Positions 1 through 8,371 are shown, counted from the first letter of the stretch. The stretch is 64,000 nt of DNA from Glutamicibacter sp002979865 (GCF_050030965.1 NZ_CP188297.1:3286001-3350000); one strand, 5' to 3'. The notes: generated by a model from the sequence alone, not told the origin. Made by a program: numbers and translations.

Positions 1-136
1 GGGCCTTTTCGCGTATCTGGACGAAGGCCGCTCTTTTCCTGGCCTCCTCTGCGTAGTGCAGCCATTTCGGGTCACTGCAGAAATGAGGCTCCGATAATGT
101 TTGCGGCTTCCATTTTTTTCTGCTCCTGGACGTCAA
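1..136 (-). CDS. possible N-terminal part of an unidentified protein, cut by left window edge
   Basis: On the minus strand a frame stays open from a TTG at 136 to the window edge (45 codons). It begins MTSRSRKKWKPQ and continues with a Cys, Trp and His containing stretch and a charged helix-like segment (HYAEEARKRAAF), which reads like real protein rather than a shadow. An in-frame stop lies just upstream of the TTG, and I see no strong ribosome binding site. I do not recognise the family. The open frame could be chance in GC-rich DNA; sequence to the left of the window would decide it. Confidence 0.3.
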   Translation of the reverse strand, partial: MTSRSRKKWKPQTLSEPHFCSDPKWLHYAEEARKRAAFVQIREKA

Positions 137-790
137 ATCGCATTCTTATGCATCGGCGGGGAGCGTTTTTCCCAGGCCCCTTCACTTCGTCAGCGGCGGA
201 GAAGAGTCGTCGCCGAACGTCGCTAATTGATTCGATGAGCCTCGCGTTCCGGGGTGCAGCTTCGGGAATTGGCGATTTCCCGCTTTCAAATATGCCAAAC
301 TCGCACCCTCCTCACGCCTGCCTGGGAGCTGTTGGCATGGCGTCAGGTTTGCAAGCGTGACGCTTGGTTTCGACCGGGGTTTAGTCCAGCAGCCACGGAT
401 TATGTGCCGGGTCGCCGAGCAAAGCAACAGTCGCTGCTTGAACACCTGGAAAAAATAATCGGCCGCATCTGGGTCCCAGTCAATGCTTCAAAGGAGAATG
501 GGTGGTTCTTGTCTTCCAGTCGGCCGGCGGCACTGGTGTTGCGGTCGTTCGAAAATCCACCTGTAATTCAACTCACGAAAAAGCGAGTTTTGGCTAAATT
601 CTGGCTTGTGAAACGAGGAAAACCGCTAAATCATGCGGATGTCTTTCTGCAACATGCAAAATCCTCGATTTTGCTTTTGGTCCGAACCCGTGTAACTTAG
701 TTTCTTGTGATCAGCACGGGAAACAAAACATTCCCGGACCGATTGCAAAACGGTTAGTCCAGATGAAACAAGCTTTCTTCTGAACTTTAC
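137..790. other. gene-poor region upstream of the tRNA-Pro cluster
   Basis: About 650 bases with no convincing gene. Open frames exist on both strands (for example 254-700 plus), but their translations show no recognisable motif, no good ribosome binding site and no domain-like composition. The last 90 bases contain the conserved block (TCTTGTGATCA near 703 and AAAACGGTTAGT near 747) that recurs before the third tRNA-Pro and, more loosely, before the second. Confidence 0.5.
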
Positions 791-865
791 CGGGGTGTAG
801 CTCAGCTTGGCTAGAGCGCGCGCTTTGGGAGCGTGAGGTCGCAGGTTCGAATCCTGTCACCCCGA
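791..865 (+). tRNA. tRNA-Pro(UGG), copy 1
   Basis: Cloverleaf visible directly: acceptor arms CGGGGTG/CACCCCG, anticodon stem CGCGC/GCGTG closing the loop TTTGGGA (anticodon TGG), T-arm containing GGTTCGAATCC, discriminator A. CCA is not encoded. Copies 2 and 3 are identical in sequence. Confidence 0.97.
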
Positions 866-1007
866 CTTTATGGCTGAAGCTATTCAGCCGTAGAATTGAG
901 AACTGAGAGATCAGTCCTCGTGAGTGGCGGAAATTGAAAAATTCTCGGTATTCAAGCAAAACGGTTAGTTGGAGCAAAGCATCGCTTGATGCGGCTTCCT
1001 GGCTAAT

Positions 1008-1082
1008 CGGGGTGTAGCTCAGCTTGGCTAGAGCGCGCGCTTTGGGAGCGTGAGGTCGCAGGTTCGAATCCTGTCACCCCGA
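1008..1082 (+). tRNA. tRNA-Pro(UGG), copy 2
   Basis: Identical to the copy at 791 in every arm, with anticodon TGG. It is preceded by AAAACGGTTAGT about 40 bases upstream, as copy 1 is. Confidence 0.97.
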
Positions 1083-1239
1083 CTTTACGAGTGAAAAATC
1101 TTCGGATTCAGCTCGTGAAATTTGAGAGCTAAATATAATTTAGATCTTGTGATCACTAAGAACCGTAAAAAGTAACTAGTAAGCATCACAAACGATTAGT
1201 GGATACAGGATAACTCGGGTTAGACTGTTCACTGCTAAT

Positions 1240-1314
1240 CGGGGTGTAGCTCAGCTTGGCTAGAGCGCGCGCTTTGGGAGCGTGAGGTCGCAGGTTCGAA
1301 TCCTGTCACCCCGA
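1240..1314 (+). tRNA. tRNA-Pro(UGG), copy 3
   Basis: Third identical copy. The upstream block reads AAACGATTAGT (one base different) and shares TCTTGTGATCA with copy 1 at nearly the same spacing. A strong terminator follows immediately. Confidence 0.97.
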
Positions 1315-1325
1315 CTCTGTCGAAC

Positions 1326-1359
1326 AACCCCGCAACGCCACCATGTTGCGGGGTTTTTT
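1326..1359 (+). terminator. intrinsic terminator of the tRNA-Pro cluster
   Basis: AACCCCGCAAC (1326-1336) pairs with GTTGCGGGGTT (1345-1355), and a T run follows to 1359. It ends the tRNA transcript before tig. Confidence 0.9.
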
Positions 1360-1401
1360 GCAGATTAGACCTAATATTAGACAACTCAGGAGTACAACGC
1401 T

Positions 1402-2733
1402 GTGAAGAGCGCCGTCGAAAACGTCAACCCGACCCGGGTTAAGCTGACCGTTGAAGTTCCTTACGAGGAACTGAAGCCCCGCGTCGATGAGGCGTACAAG
1501 ACCATCGCTCAGCAGATTCAGATCCCAGGCTTCCGCAAGGGCAAAGTTCCTGCAAAGATGATCGACCAGCGCGTCGGTCGCGGCCATGTCATCGAGACTG
1601 CCGTCAACGAAGGTCTGAACGAGTACTACCAGAAGGCAATGGTTGAGAACGAACTCACCCCGCTGTCCCGCCCAGAGGTAGACATCACCGAATTGCCATC
1701 CCTCGAAAAGGAAGGCGAAGGCCAGCTGGTCTTCACCCTCGAGGTAGACGTACGTCCGAAGGTTGAACTTCCGGACTACAAGGGCATCGAAGTTTCTGTT
1801 GAGGCCAAGGAAGTTGCTGACGAGGACATCGAGAAGGCTCTCGACGATCTGCGCGGCCGCTTCGGCACCCTGAAGGAAGTTGAAGCTCCAGCAGCTGCAG
1901 ACTCCTTCGTGACCATCGACCTGACCGCTGCTGTAGAAGGCGAAGAAGTCGACTCCGCACAGGGCCTGTCCTACCAGATCGGTTCCGGCAACATGCTTGA
2001 GGGCATGGACGAGGCTGTTACCGGCCTGTCTGCCGGCGAAGACGCAACCTTCGAGACCACCCTGGCTGGCGGCGAGCACGCCGGCAAGACCGCAACCGTC
2101 AAGGTTGTCGTCAACGCTGTGAAGCAGCGCGAACTGCCAGAAGCTAACGATGACTTCGCTCAGCTGGCTTCGGAATTCGACACCATCGCCGAGCTGCGCG
2201 AGAACCTGTCGAAGGACGCTGCAGAGGGCAAGGTTGTCGAGCAGGGCGTAGAGGCTCGCGAGCTGGTTCTGGACAAGCTGGTTGAACTGGTTGAGGTTCC
2301 TGTTCCTGTATCGGTTATCGATGAGCAGATCGAGCAGCACTTCAACGCACCAGACGCTGAAGCAGACCACGACACCGAAGAGCACCGCGCAGAGGTTCGC
2401 GAGAACACCGAGCGTGCTTTCAAGAACGAGATCATCCTCGACGCTGTTGCAGATGCTGAAGAAGTTGGCGTCGAGCAGTCCGAGCTGATCGACTACATCG
2501 TTCAGACCGCAGGCCAGTACGGCATGGAGCCAAACCAGTTTGCACAGATGCTGGACGGCGCAGGCCAGGTTCCAATGCTCATGGGCGAAGTTCGCCGCCG
2601 CAAGGCACTTGCAAAGGTTCTCGAGTTCGCTAAGGTTACCGATTCCAACGGTGCCGCAGTTGACCTGACCTCCTTCGTCAAGCCAGCCGGTGAAGAAGAA
2701 GCTGCTGAGGTTGAGGCCGAAGAGGCCAAGTAG
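1402..2733 (+). CDS. tig: trigger factor (ribosome-associated chaperone and prolyl isomerase)
   Basis: 443 residues, the usual length of trigger factor. The N-terminal ribosome-binding domain contains the signature region GFRKGKVPAKMI at about residues 44-55, followed by the FKBP-type PPIase domain and the helical C-terminal chaperone domain. The C-terminus is acidic (EEEAAEVEAEEAK). It binds the 50S subunit near the exit tunnel and folds nascent chains in the cytosol. The start is GTG, preceded by CAGGAG (1387-1392). It stands upstream of clpP1-clpP2-clpX, the conserved order in actinobacteria and many other bacteria, but its own terminator separates it from clpP1. Confidence 0.97.
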   Translation: MKSAVENVNPTRVKLTVEVPYEELKPRVDEAYKTIAQQIQIPGFRKGKVPAKMIDQRVGRGHVIETAVNEGLNEYYQKAMVENELTPLSRPEVDITELPSLEKEGEGQLVFTLEVDVRPKVELPDYKGIEVSVEAKEVADEDIEKALDDLRGRFGTLKEVEAPAAADSFVTIDLTAAVEGEEVDSAQGLSYQIGSGNMLEGMDEAVTGLSAGEDATFETTLAGGEHAGKTATVKVVVNAVKQRELPEANDDFAQLASEFDTIAELRENLSKDAAEGKVVEQGVEARELVLDKLVELVEVPVPVSVIDEQIEQHFNAPDAEADHDTEEHRAEVRENTERAFKNEIILDAVADAEEVGVEQSELIDYIVQTAGQYGMEPNQFAQMLDGAGQVPMLMGEVRRRKALAKVLEFAKVTDSNGAAVDLTSFVKPAGEEEAAEVEAEEAK

Positions 2734-2750
2734 TCTTCACTAAACTCTGA

Positions 2751-2796
2751 TGGCCATCGGCCGCTTGTTCAAAACAAGCCGCCGATGGCCATTTTT
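2751..2796 (+). terminator. intrinsic terminator after tig
   Basis: TGGCCATCGG pairs with CCGATGGCCA, with an inner GCTTGTT/AACAAGC extension, and is followed by TTTTTG. A long two-part hairpin separates tig from the clpP promoter. Confidence 0.9.
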
Positions 2797-2798
2797 GT

Positions 2799-2811
2799 TC
2801 GCTGCGGGCGT
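2799..2811 (+). promoter_or_regulatory. candidate ClgR box upstream of clpP1
   Basis: TCGCTGCGGGCGT matches the ClgR consensus core as I recall it (W-CGC-Y-N-A-N-R-GCG-W) with one mismatch at the central A. ClgR is the known activator of clpP1P2 in corynebacteria and streptomycetes. The site lies about 145 bases before the clpP1 start. I cannot place the promoter with certainty, so this remains a candidate. Confidence 0.35.
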
Positions 2812-2956
2812 GCATCATGCGCCGTGAGCGAAACAGGGGCATGAAACGGCCCAAGAATGGCTTGAAGTAAGTAATCTCAAAGTAACCAGTTGTAGCTATG
2901 GGATTAGAAACAGAGATTCCAGAAACTGATCTACACGTTTGGAAGAGGTAGAGAAC

Positions 2957-3580
2957 ATGTCAAATGATTCGCGCACTCCCACTATGGCAGCCGCAGAGCC
3001 GGCCGGCCGTGATGACTACATCTACAACCGCCTGCTCAAGGAGCGCATCATCTGGCTGGGCTCCGACGTCCGCGACGACAATGCGAATGCCATTTGCTCG
3101 CAGTTGCTGCTGCTCTCGGCAGAGGATCCTGAGAAGGACATCTACCTGTACATCAACTCGCCAGGTGGATCGATCACCGCTGGCATGGCCATCTACGACA
3201 CCATGAACTTCATCCCGAATGACGTCGTGACCGTAGCAACCGGTCTGGCCGCATCGATGGGCCAGTTCCTGCTGTCCTCGGGCACCCCGGGCAAGCGTTT
3301 CGCTACGCCGAACGCCCGCATCCTGATGCACCAGCCATCGGGCGGCATCGGCGGTACCGCCTCGGATATCAAGATCCAGGCTGAACTGATCATGCACATG
3401 AAGAAGGTCATGAGCGAGTTGACTGCAGAACAGACCGGTCAGACCGTGGAGCAGATCCTCATCGACAACCAGCGTGATAAGTGGTTCACCGCAGAAGATG
3501 GCTTGAAGTACGGCTTCTTCGATCAGATCGCAACCCACGCAGGCTCGGTCAACGGTTTCGTAGGCGACGACAACAAATAG
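2957..3580 (+). CDS. clpP1: ATP-dependent Clp protease proteolytic subunit, first copy (ClpP1)
   Basis: 207 residues from the ATG at 2957. Catalytic triad visible: Ser100 (GLAASMG), His125 (LMHQPSGG) and Asp174 (QRDKWF). It forms heptameric rings, in actinobacteria usually mixed with ClpP2, that degrade proteins unfolded by ClpX or ClpC. An in-frame TTG at 2939 would add six residues, but the likely ribosome binding site AAGAGG (2943-2948) lies inside that extension and is well spaced for 2957. clpP2 follows after 46 bases with clpX behind it, so the three genes supply a complete protease. Confidence 0.95.
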   Translation: MSNDSRTPTMAAAEPAGRDDYIYNRLLKERIIWLGSDVRDDNANAICSQLLLLSAEDPEKDIYLYINSPGGSITAGMAIYDTMNFIPNDVVTVATGLAASMGQFLLSSGTPGKRFATPNARILMHQPSGGIGGTASDIKIQAELIMHMKKVMSELTAEQTGQTVEQILIDNQRDKWFTAEDGLKYGFFDQIATHAGSVNGFVGDDNK

Positions 3581-3626
3581 TCGCACGCATCGCTTGATAC
3601 CCAAAGATTTGTCCTAGGAGAAAACC

Positions 3627-4286
3627 ATGAACTTCAATCCGGAAGCCGTTAGCGGTCAAATGCCGTCGGCCCGCTACATCCTGCCACAGTTCGAAGAGCG
3701 CACCCCATACGGCTTCAAGCGCCAGGACCCATACGCAAAGCTATTCGAAGATCGCATCATCTTCCTCGGCGCCCAGGTTGATGACGCATCGGCCGATGAC
3801 GTGATGGCCCAGCTGCTGGTCCTGGAATCCATGGACCCCGAGCGCGACGTTACCCTGTACATCAATTCGCCAGGTGGTTCCTTCACCGCGATGACTGCAA
3901 TCTACGACACGATTCAGTTCATCCGCCCAGAGGTCCAGACCGTGTGCCTTGGCCAGGCGGCGTCCGCAGCAGCAGTACTGCTCGCAGCTGGTACCCCGGG
4001 CAAGCGTTTGGCCCTGCCTAACGCGCGCGTATTGATCCACCAGCCAGCAATGGGTGGCGGCGAACGCGGCACCGCGACTGACCTGCAGATCCAGGCCGAG
4101 GAAGTTATGCGCATGCGCAGCTGGCTGGAAGAGACCATTGCCTCCCACTCCGGCCAGGACGTTGAGAAGGTGCGCGGCGACGTGGAGCGTGACTTGTTCA
4201 TGACTGCTAGCGAAGCCAAGGTGTACGGCATCGTAGACGAGGTATTGACTCCTCGTAAGCTGAACCGTGCTCAGCTGGGAAGCTAG
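3627..4286 (+). CDS. clpP2: ATP-dependent Clp protease proteolytic subunit, second copy (ClpP2)
   Basis: 219 residues, with the triad Ser113 (QAASAAA), His138 (LIHQPAMGG) and Asp189 (ERDLFM). Clearly a paralogue of the gene before it, with a longer N-terminus and a different handle region. The ribosome binding site TAGGAG precedes the ATG. By analogy with mycobacteria, ClpP1 and ClpP2 form a mixed tetradecamer with each ring contributing different specificity; that is inferred here. A long hairpin follows before clpX. Confidence 0.95.
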   Translation: MNFNPEAVSGQMPSARYILPQFEERTPYGFKRQDPYAKLFEDRIIFLGAQVDDASADDVMAQLLVLESMDPERDVTLYINSPGGSFTAMTAIYDTIQFIRPEVQTVCLGQAASAAAVLLAAGTPGKRLALPNARVLIHQPAMGGGERGTATDLQIQAEEVMRMRSWLEETIASHSGQDVEKVRGDVERDLFMTASEAKVYGIVDEVLTPRKLNRAQLGS

Positions 4287-4310
4287 CGCATACTTGGAAT
4301 AATCCATGAT

Positions 4311-4380
4311 GAATGGCGGTTTACCTAGTTGCTGGTCTGTCCAAAGGCAGACGGCACAACACAGGTAAACCGCCATATTC
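4311..4380 (+). terminator. long stem-loop between clpP2 and clpX
   Basis: GAATGGCGGTTTACCT (4311-4326) pairs with AGGTAAACCGCCATATTC (4363-4380, two-base bulge). An inner hairpin GTCTG/CAGAC sits in the loop. No clean T run follows, so it may be a weak terminator or a processing/stability element that separates clpP2 from clpX. Confidence 0.6.
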
Positions 4381-4404
4381 ATCTAATTTGGGGGACTACT
4401 AGCC

Positions 4405-4433
4405 TAGAATTGAGTAAGTCCACAGCTACTCAA
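4405..4433 (+). promoter_or_regulatory. candidate clpX promoter -10 with adjacent inverted repeat
   Basis: TAGAAT (4405-4410) overlaps the start of TTGAGTA (4410-4416), which pairs with TACTCAA (4427-4433) across ten bases. The repeat lies at the probable transcription start, so it could be an operator or a small 5' UTR hairpin. I see no convincing -35. Confidence 0.35.
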
Positions 4434-4453
4434 GTAAACGGGAGAATGGTGCG

Positions 4454-5746
4454 ATGGGACGCATGGGTGAAGGCTCGGATCTGTTGAAATGCTCTTTCTG
4501 CGGGAAGAGCCAGAAGCAGGTTAAGAAGCTAATTGCAGGCCATGGTGTCTACATTTGTACTGAATGCATCGAACTCTGCAACGAAATCATCGCTGAAGAG
4601 TTCGCCGAAGAGCAGGTGCACGAAGAGTTCTCCTTGGCTAAGCCACGCGAGATCTTCAACTCGCTGCAGGAATACGTCATCGGCCAGGAGAACGCCAAGC
4701 GTGCTCTCTCGGTCGCTGTCTATAACCACTACAAGCGTATCCACGGCAACCAGGACCACGGTCCTGTTGCGGCGCTGACTAACGATGACCCGCTGGATGA
4801 TGTGGAAGTCTCGAAGTCCAACATCATGCTTATTGGTCCTACCGGATGCGGTAAGACGTACCTGGCGCAGTCGCTGGCGAAGAAGCTGAATGTTCCTTTC
4901 GCTGTCGCCGACGCTACAAGCCTGACTGAAGCAGGCTACGTGGGTGAAGATGTGGAAAATATTCTTCTCAAGCTGCTTCAAGCTGCCGACTATGACGTCA
5001 AGAAGGCCGAGACCGGCATCATCTATATTGACGAGATCGACAAGATTTCCCGCAAGAGCGAGAACCCTTCGATCACCCGGGACGTTTCCGGTGAAGGCGT
5101 CCAGCAGGCGCTTCTGAAGATCCTTGAAGGCACTGTCGCTGCGGTGCCGCCCCAGGGTGGCCGCAAGCACCCTCACCAGGATTTCATTCAGCTCGACACC
5201 ACCAATATCCTGTTCATCGTTGCCGGCGCCTTTGCCGGACTGGAAGAAATTATTTCTTCACGGGCAGGGCAGAAAGGCATCGGTTTCGGTGCTCCGCTGA
5301 AAGCGCTGAAGTCGGAGACCGCTTCCTACTCGGATGTTCGGCCGGAAGACTTGCTCAAGTTCGGCCTGATTCCAGAATTCATTGGTCGCCTGCCGGTGAT
5401 CACCACGGTGGAGCATCTGGATAAGGACGCGCTAGTGCGCGTACTGACCGAACCAAAGAACGCACTTCTCAAGCAGTACCAGAAGATGTTCCAGATGGAT
5501 GGCGTAGCTTTGAGCTTCGACCAGTCGGCACTGGAAGCAATCGCAGAACAGGCTATTGCGCGCGAGACCGGCGCGCGTGGTTTGCGGTCGATTCTTGAGG
5601 AAACCCTTGGCGGCGTAATGTTCGACCTTCCAAGCCGCGACGATGTTGCCGAGGTGGTCATTACTCGGGCAACCGTCATTGACCGTGAAGATCCCACGTT
5701 GCTCTCTCACGCGATGGTGGCCAAGCGCGATATGAAGTCCGCCTAG
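4454..5746 (+). CDS. clpX: ATP-dependent Clp protease ATP-binding subunit ClpX
   Basis: 430 residues. N-terminal C4 zinc finger (Cys13, Cys16, Cys35, Cys38) for substrate and adaptor binding, Walker A GPTGCGKT at 128-135, Walker B IIYIDEIDKI, and the C-terminal AAA small domain. The hexamer unfolds tagged substrates and feeds them into ClpP1P2. The start is placed at the first ATG, nine bases after GGAG (4441-4444); a second ATG three codons later is possible. A likely -10 (TAGAAT, 4405-4410) with a nearby inverted repeat suggests clpX has its own promoter. Confidence 0.97.
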   Translation: MGRMGEGSDLLKCSFCGKSQKQVKKLIAGHGVYICTECIELCNEIIAEEFAEEQVHEEFSLAKPREIFNSLQEYVIGQENAKRALSVAVYNHYKRIHGNQDHGPVAALTNDDPLDDVEVSKSNIMLIGPTGCGKTYLAQSLAKKLNVPFAVADATSLTEAGYVGEDVENILLKLLQAADYDVKKAETGIIYIDEIDKISRKSENPSITRDVSGEGVQQALLKILEGTVAAVPPQGGRKHPHQDFIQLDTTNILFIVAGAFAGLEEIISSRAGQKGIGFGAPLKALKSETASYSDVRPEDLLKFGLIPEFIGRLPVITTVEHLDKDALVRVLTEPKNALLKQYQKMFQMDGVALSFDQSALEAIAEQAIARETGARGLRSILEETLGGVMFDLPSRDDVAEVVITRATVIDREDPTLLSHAMVAKRDMKSA

Positions 5747-5786
5747 CCGTATTCAAAAATTCTCTTCGGAAGAAAGTTGGTAGTTC

Positions 5787-6395
5787 ATGGCTGAACGTCA
5801 GCAAGTAGATTTTTGGTTCGATCCAATCTGCCCGTTCGCTTGGGCGACGAGCCGCTGGATCAAGGAAGTGGAGAAGGTCCGCGACATCGACGTGAACTGG
5901 AACGTCATGAGCCTCTCGATGCTTAACGAAGGCCGCGACCTTCCAGCTGACTACCGCGCCAAGATGGACATCTCATGGGGTCCGGTGCGGGTGGTCACGC
6001 GTGCTGCCCAGGAACACGGCGAGGGAGTCAAGGACAGCTTGTACACCGCCATGGGTGAACTATTCCATTACGAGAAGATCGAAGATCGTGATGAAGTCAT
6101 CGCCAAGGCGCTGAAGAAGGCGGGATTGCCGGCGGAACTCGCTGAAGCTGCGAATACCGATGCCAACGATGACGTGCTGCGCTCGAGCCACGAGGCAGGC
6201 ATCAACTTGGTGGGGCAGGATGTAGGCACGCCAATCGTCGCCGTTGATGGCGTTGCTTTCTTCGGTCCGGTCATTACCCGTATTCCAACTGGGGAAGATG
6301 CAGGAAAGATGTTTGACGCTGCGGCGCAGCTCGCATCCTTCCCGTACTTCTTCGAAATGAAGCGCACTCGTACCGAAAGCCCGGTTTTCGACTAA
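5787..6395 (+). CDS. DsbA-family thioredoxin-fold protein, similar to mycothiol-dependent nitroreductase Rv2466c
   Basis: 202 residues. The opening VDFWFDPICPFAWATSRW has the layout of the Rv2466c/DsbA-like group: a beta strand followed by an active-site Cys15 at a helix start, and a cis-Pro type loop later (VGTPIVAV). The second active-site Cys of CxxC is replaced by Ala (CPFA), so the protein would depend on a single Cys and an external thiol, probably mycothiol. It follows clpX by 40 bases on the same strand and may be co-transcribed; its own terminator follows. The family is fairly clear, but the substrate is unknown. Confidence 0.75.
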   Translation: MAERQQVDFWFDPICPFAWATSRWIKEVEKVRDIDVNWNVMSLSMLNEGRDLPADYRAKMDISWGPVRVVTRAAQEHGEGVKDSLYTAMGELFHYEKIEDRDEVIAKALKKAGLPAELAEAANTDANDDVLRSSHEAGINLVGQDVGTPIVAVDGVAFFGPVITRIPTGEDAGKMFDAAAQLASFPYFFEMKRTRTESPVFD

Positions 6396-6411
6396 GCGGG
6401 AATTTTCTGTT

Positions 6412-6453
6412 CCAAGGACGTTGTCTCATTGCGAGGCAGCGTCCTTGGTTTTT
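6412..6453 (+). terminator. intrinsic terminator after the DsbA-like gene
   Basis: CCAAGGACG (6412-6420) pairs with CGTCCTTGG (6440-6448), then TTTTTAA. It closes the clpX-side transcription unit. Confidence 0.85.
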
Positions 6454-7280
6454 AATCAGTGAAGGCGCTTGGCATGGAGGGCCGGGTGTTCGCCCTCCGA
6501 TGCCACTAATCCACGGGACGATTGGCTATCCGCCGACGGAGGAAGGTGCGCCATCAAGGCGCCGATCCGCATGGGCCGGACCAGTATTCTGTGCATCCGC
6601 CATTCGTTGCACCGGTGCTTCACCTTCTCGTCGGATCGCGGAGCACGCGGTTCATATTGGCCAGGGACGGTTCCGCAGTCCAATTGGTGCGTCGTTCGAA
6701 CCTCCGTTTCTTAGGCTCGGATGATGACTCATCAATCCAGGGCAACGGCGCGCGGCGGGCGGACAGTTCAAGCTGCCTTTGCAGAGTGCGCAGGCGTCAT
6801 CGGATTGCAAGGCAAGTCGTGGAGGTAGGCCGTCGGCATCGGCAACCGGCTCTATTGGGTGTCGAATAAGTCCAATTTTAAAGCCTAATTAATGCATATT
6901 TTTTCCTACAGGGCAGACATCGCGGAGCCGGGAAAGTATCTGTTACCGAAGCTTCTATTTCATATATTCAGACACGCTTCTCCGGTCTCGCGCGGCAAGG
7001 CCGGACTCTGGGCGTGTGATTCGGCTCACTGGTATTCAGGGGCTGGTTTGAAATCACCAGAAATGCACGGGCTCGTTCGAAGGGGAGTCGTGGCGCCGGG
7101 GAATCGATTGAAAGTATCTGTTTCAAAACTATTTCGCTTCACAACTTGGTGGCCGTTGCAGGTCGGTGACGCGGCGGGCGGAGGAAAATATTCCTGTAGA
7201 AAATGCTTGAAGTGTGTGTTTGACTGTTTCCCACGAGTGCAACAGCACCCCCATCGATAGTGGCAAAGAAGCCACTGGAC
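6454..7280. other. long gap before the secreted protease gene; no gene seen
   Basis: Over 800 bases without a supportable gene. The open frames give Arg/Ser/Cys-rich translations without motifs. Base composition changes within it: 6860-6960 is clearly AT-rich while the flanks are GC-rich. A 13-base direct repeat GAAAGTATCTGTT occurs at 6932-6944 and 7110-7122. The region may hold a long 5' leader and control sites for the protease, or decayed sequence. Confidence 0.5.
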
Positions 7281-7293
7281 AAGGAGTTAAATC

Positions 7294-8301
7294 GTGCAGA
7301 TTCGTTCTCTAATTACGGATTCATCCAAGGGCAAGGGGCGCCGCAAGCTGGCAAGCGCCGCGGTTCTTGCAGGCGCGCTGATGCTCGGCGTGGCACCGAT
7401 GGCCTCGGCAGCGCCGACGACCACTGGTGGCGACGTCGAGTCAATCACGATCTCGGAACAGAAGGCTGACGCAGCGGTATCCTACTGGACCGCGGATCGG
7501 ATGAAAGCCGCAAAGAACGCAGATTCACTCGTAGCTGGCAAGTCGGGTTCGGCTGCCAAGGTTGAAGCCGGCAAGCCGGCCAAGGTCGCCGGTCATGGCG
7601 CGCAGGCGGCAGCCGGAAAGCAGGCCCAAACGAAGGGTGGCAAGACTCGCGCTACCCAGGAAACACCGGTTTCGCACATCGGCAAGGTGTTCTTCACTCT
7701 CGGCGGATCAGACTACGTGTGCTCTGGCAACGCTGTCGTCTCCGCCAACGAGTCGACGGTCTCCACCGCTGGCCACTGCCTGAATGAAGGACCCGGTTCA
7801 TTCGCAACCCGTTGGGTCTTCGTTCCAGCCTATGAAAACGGCAAAGCACCCTACGGTTCCTTCGCAGCGACCGAGCTGGTGGCACCAACTGAATGGTCAA
7901 ATGGCGGGGACATCACCTATGACACAGGCTTCGCCGTGGTCAGCTCCAGCGGTGGTGCGTCCTTGACTGATGCTGTTGGCGCTTCGGGGGTCGCCTTCAA
8001 CCAGGCGCGCGGAGAGTACTACACTGCTTACGGCTACCCAGCTGCTTCGCCATTCAACGGCGAGACCTTGCAATCGTGCAGCGGATACTCCAGCGACGAT
8101 CCGTTTGGCCAGTCCCAGTCCCAAGGCATTCCATGCAACATGACCGGCGGCTCGTCCGGTGGCCCATGGTTCCTGGGGAGTGGATCTAACGGCTACCAGA
8201 ACTCTGTGAACAGCTTCGGCTACAGCTCGGTGCGCGACACCATGTTCGGACCGTACTGGGGCTCGGTGATCCAGCAGGCATACCAGAGCGCGCAGAACTA
8301 A
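7294..8301 (+). CDS. secreted chymotrypsin-fold serine protease
   Basis: 335 residues from a GTG preceded by AAGGAG (7281-7286). A Sec signal peptide is visible: basic start, hydrophobic run ASAAVLAGALMLG, and an Ala-x-Ala cleavage site near residue 39. An Ala/Lys/Gly-rich stretch of roughly 85 residues follows and is probably a propeptide or linker. The protease domain has His161 (STAGHC), Asp210 (TYDTGF) and Ser288 (GGSSGGPW), the classic triad, plus four cysteines (143, 162, 262, 281) that could form two disulfides. It probably acts outside the cell as a nutritional protease. It stands alone, with a hairpin after the stop. Specificity cannot be read from the sequence. Confidence 0.9.
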   Translation: MQIRSLITDSSKGKGRRKLASAAVLAGALMLGVAPMASAAPTTTGGDVESITISEQKADAAVSYWTADRMKAAKNADSLVAGKSGSAAKVEAGKPAKVAGHGAQAAAGKQAQTKGGKTRATQETPVSHIGKVFFTLGGSDYVCSGNAVVSANESTVSTAGHCLNEGPGSFATRWVFVPAYENGKAPYGSFAATELVAPTEWSNGGDITYDTGFAVVSSSGGASLTDAVGASGVAFNQARGEYYTAYGYPAASPFNGETLQSCSGYSSDDPFGQSQSQGIPCNMTGGSSGGPWFLGSGSNGYQNSVNSFGYSSVRDTMFGPYWGSVIQQAYQSAQN

Positions 8302-8312
8302 GCACTAATAAC

Positions 8313-8348
8313 CCAGCAGCTGGACATCGATGGGGATCCAGCTGCTGG
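8313..8348 (+). terminator. hairpin after the protease gene
   Basis: CCAGCAGCTGGA (8313-8324) pairs with TCCAGCTGCTGG (8337-8348). No T run follows, so termination may be partial. Confidence 0.6.
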
Positions 8349-8371
8349 CTGCAAGTAGATGGGAAGAGAAG

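Noticed and set aside
254..700. 148-codon plus-strand frame before the tRNA cluster
   Set aside because: No motif, no ribosome binding site, composition unlike protein; kept only as part of a gene-poor region.
711..977. Minus-strand ORF across tRNA-Pro copy 1 (contains GVTGFEPATSRSQ)
   Set aside because: The familiar false protein from reading antisense through a tRNA gene.
6892..7260. 122-codon plus-strand frame in the gap before the protease
   Set aside because: Covers an AT-rich leader-like region; Cys/Trp-rich translation with no recognisable fold.
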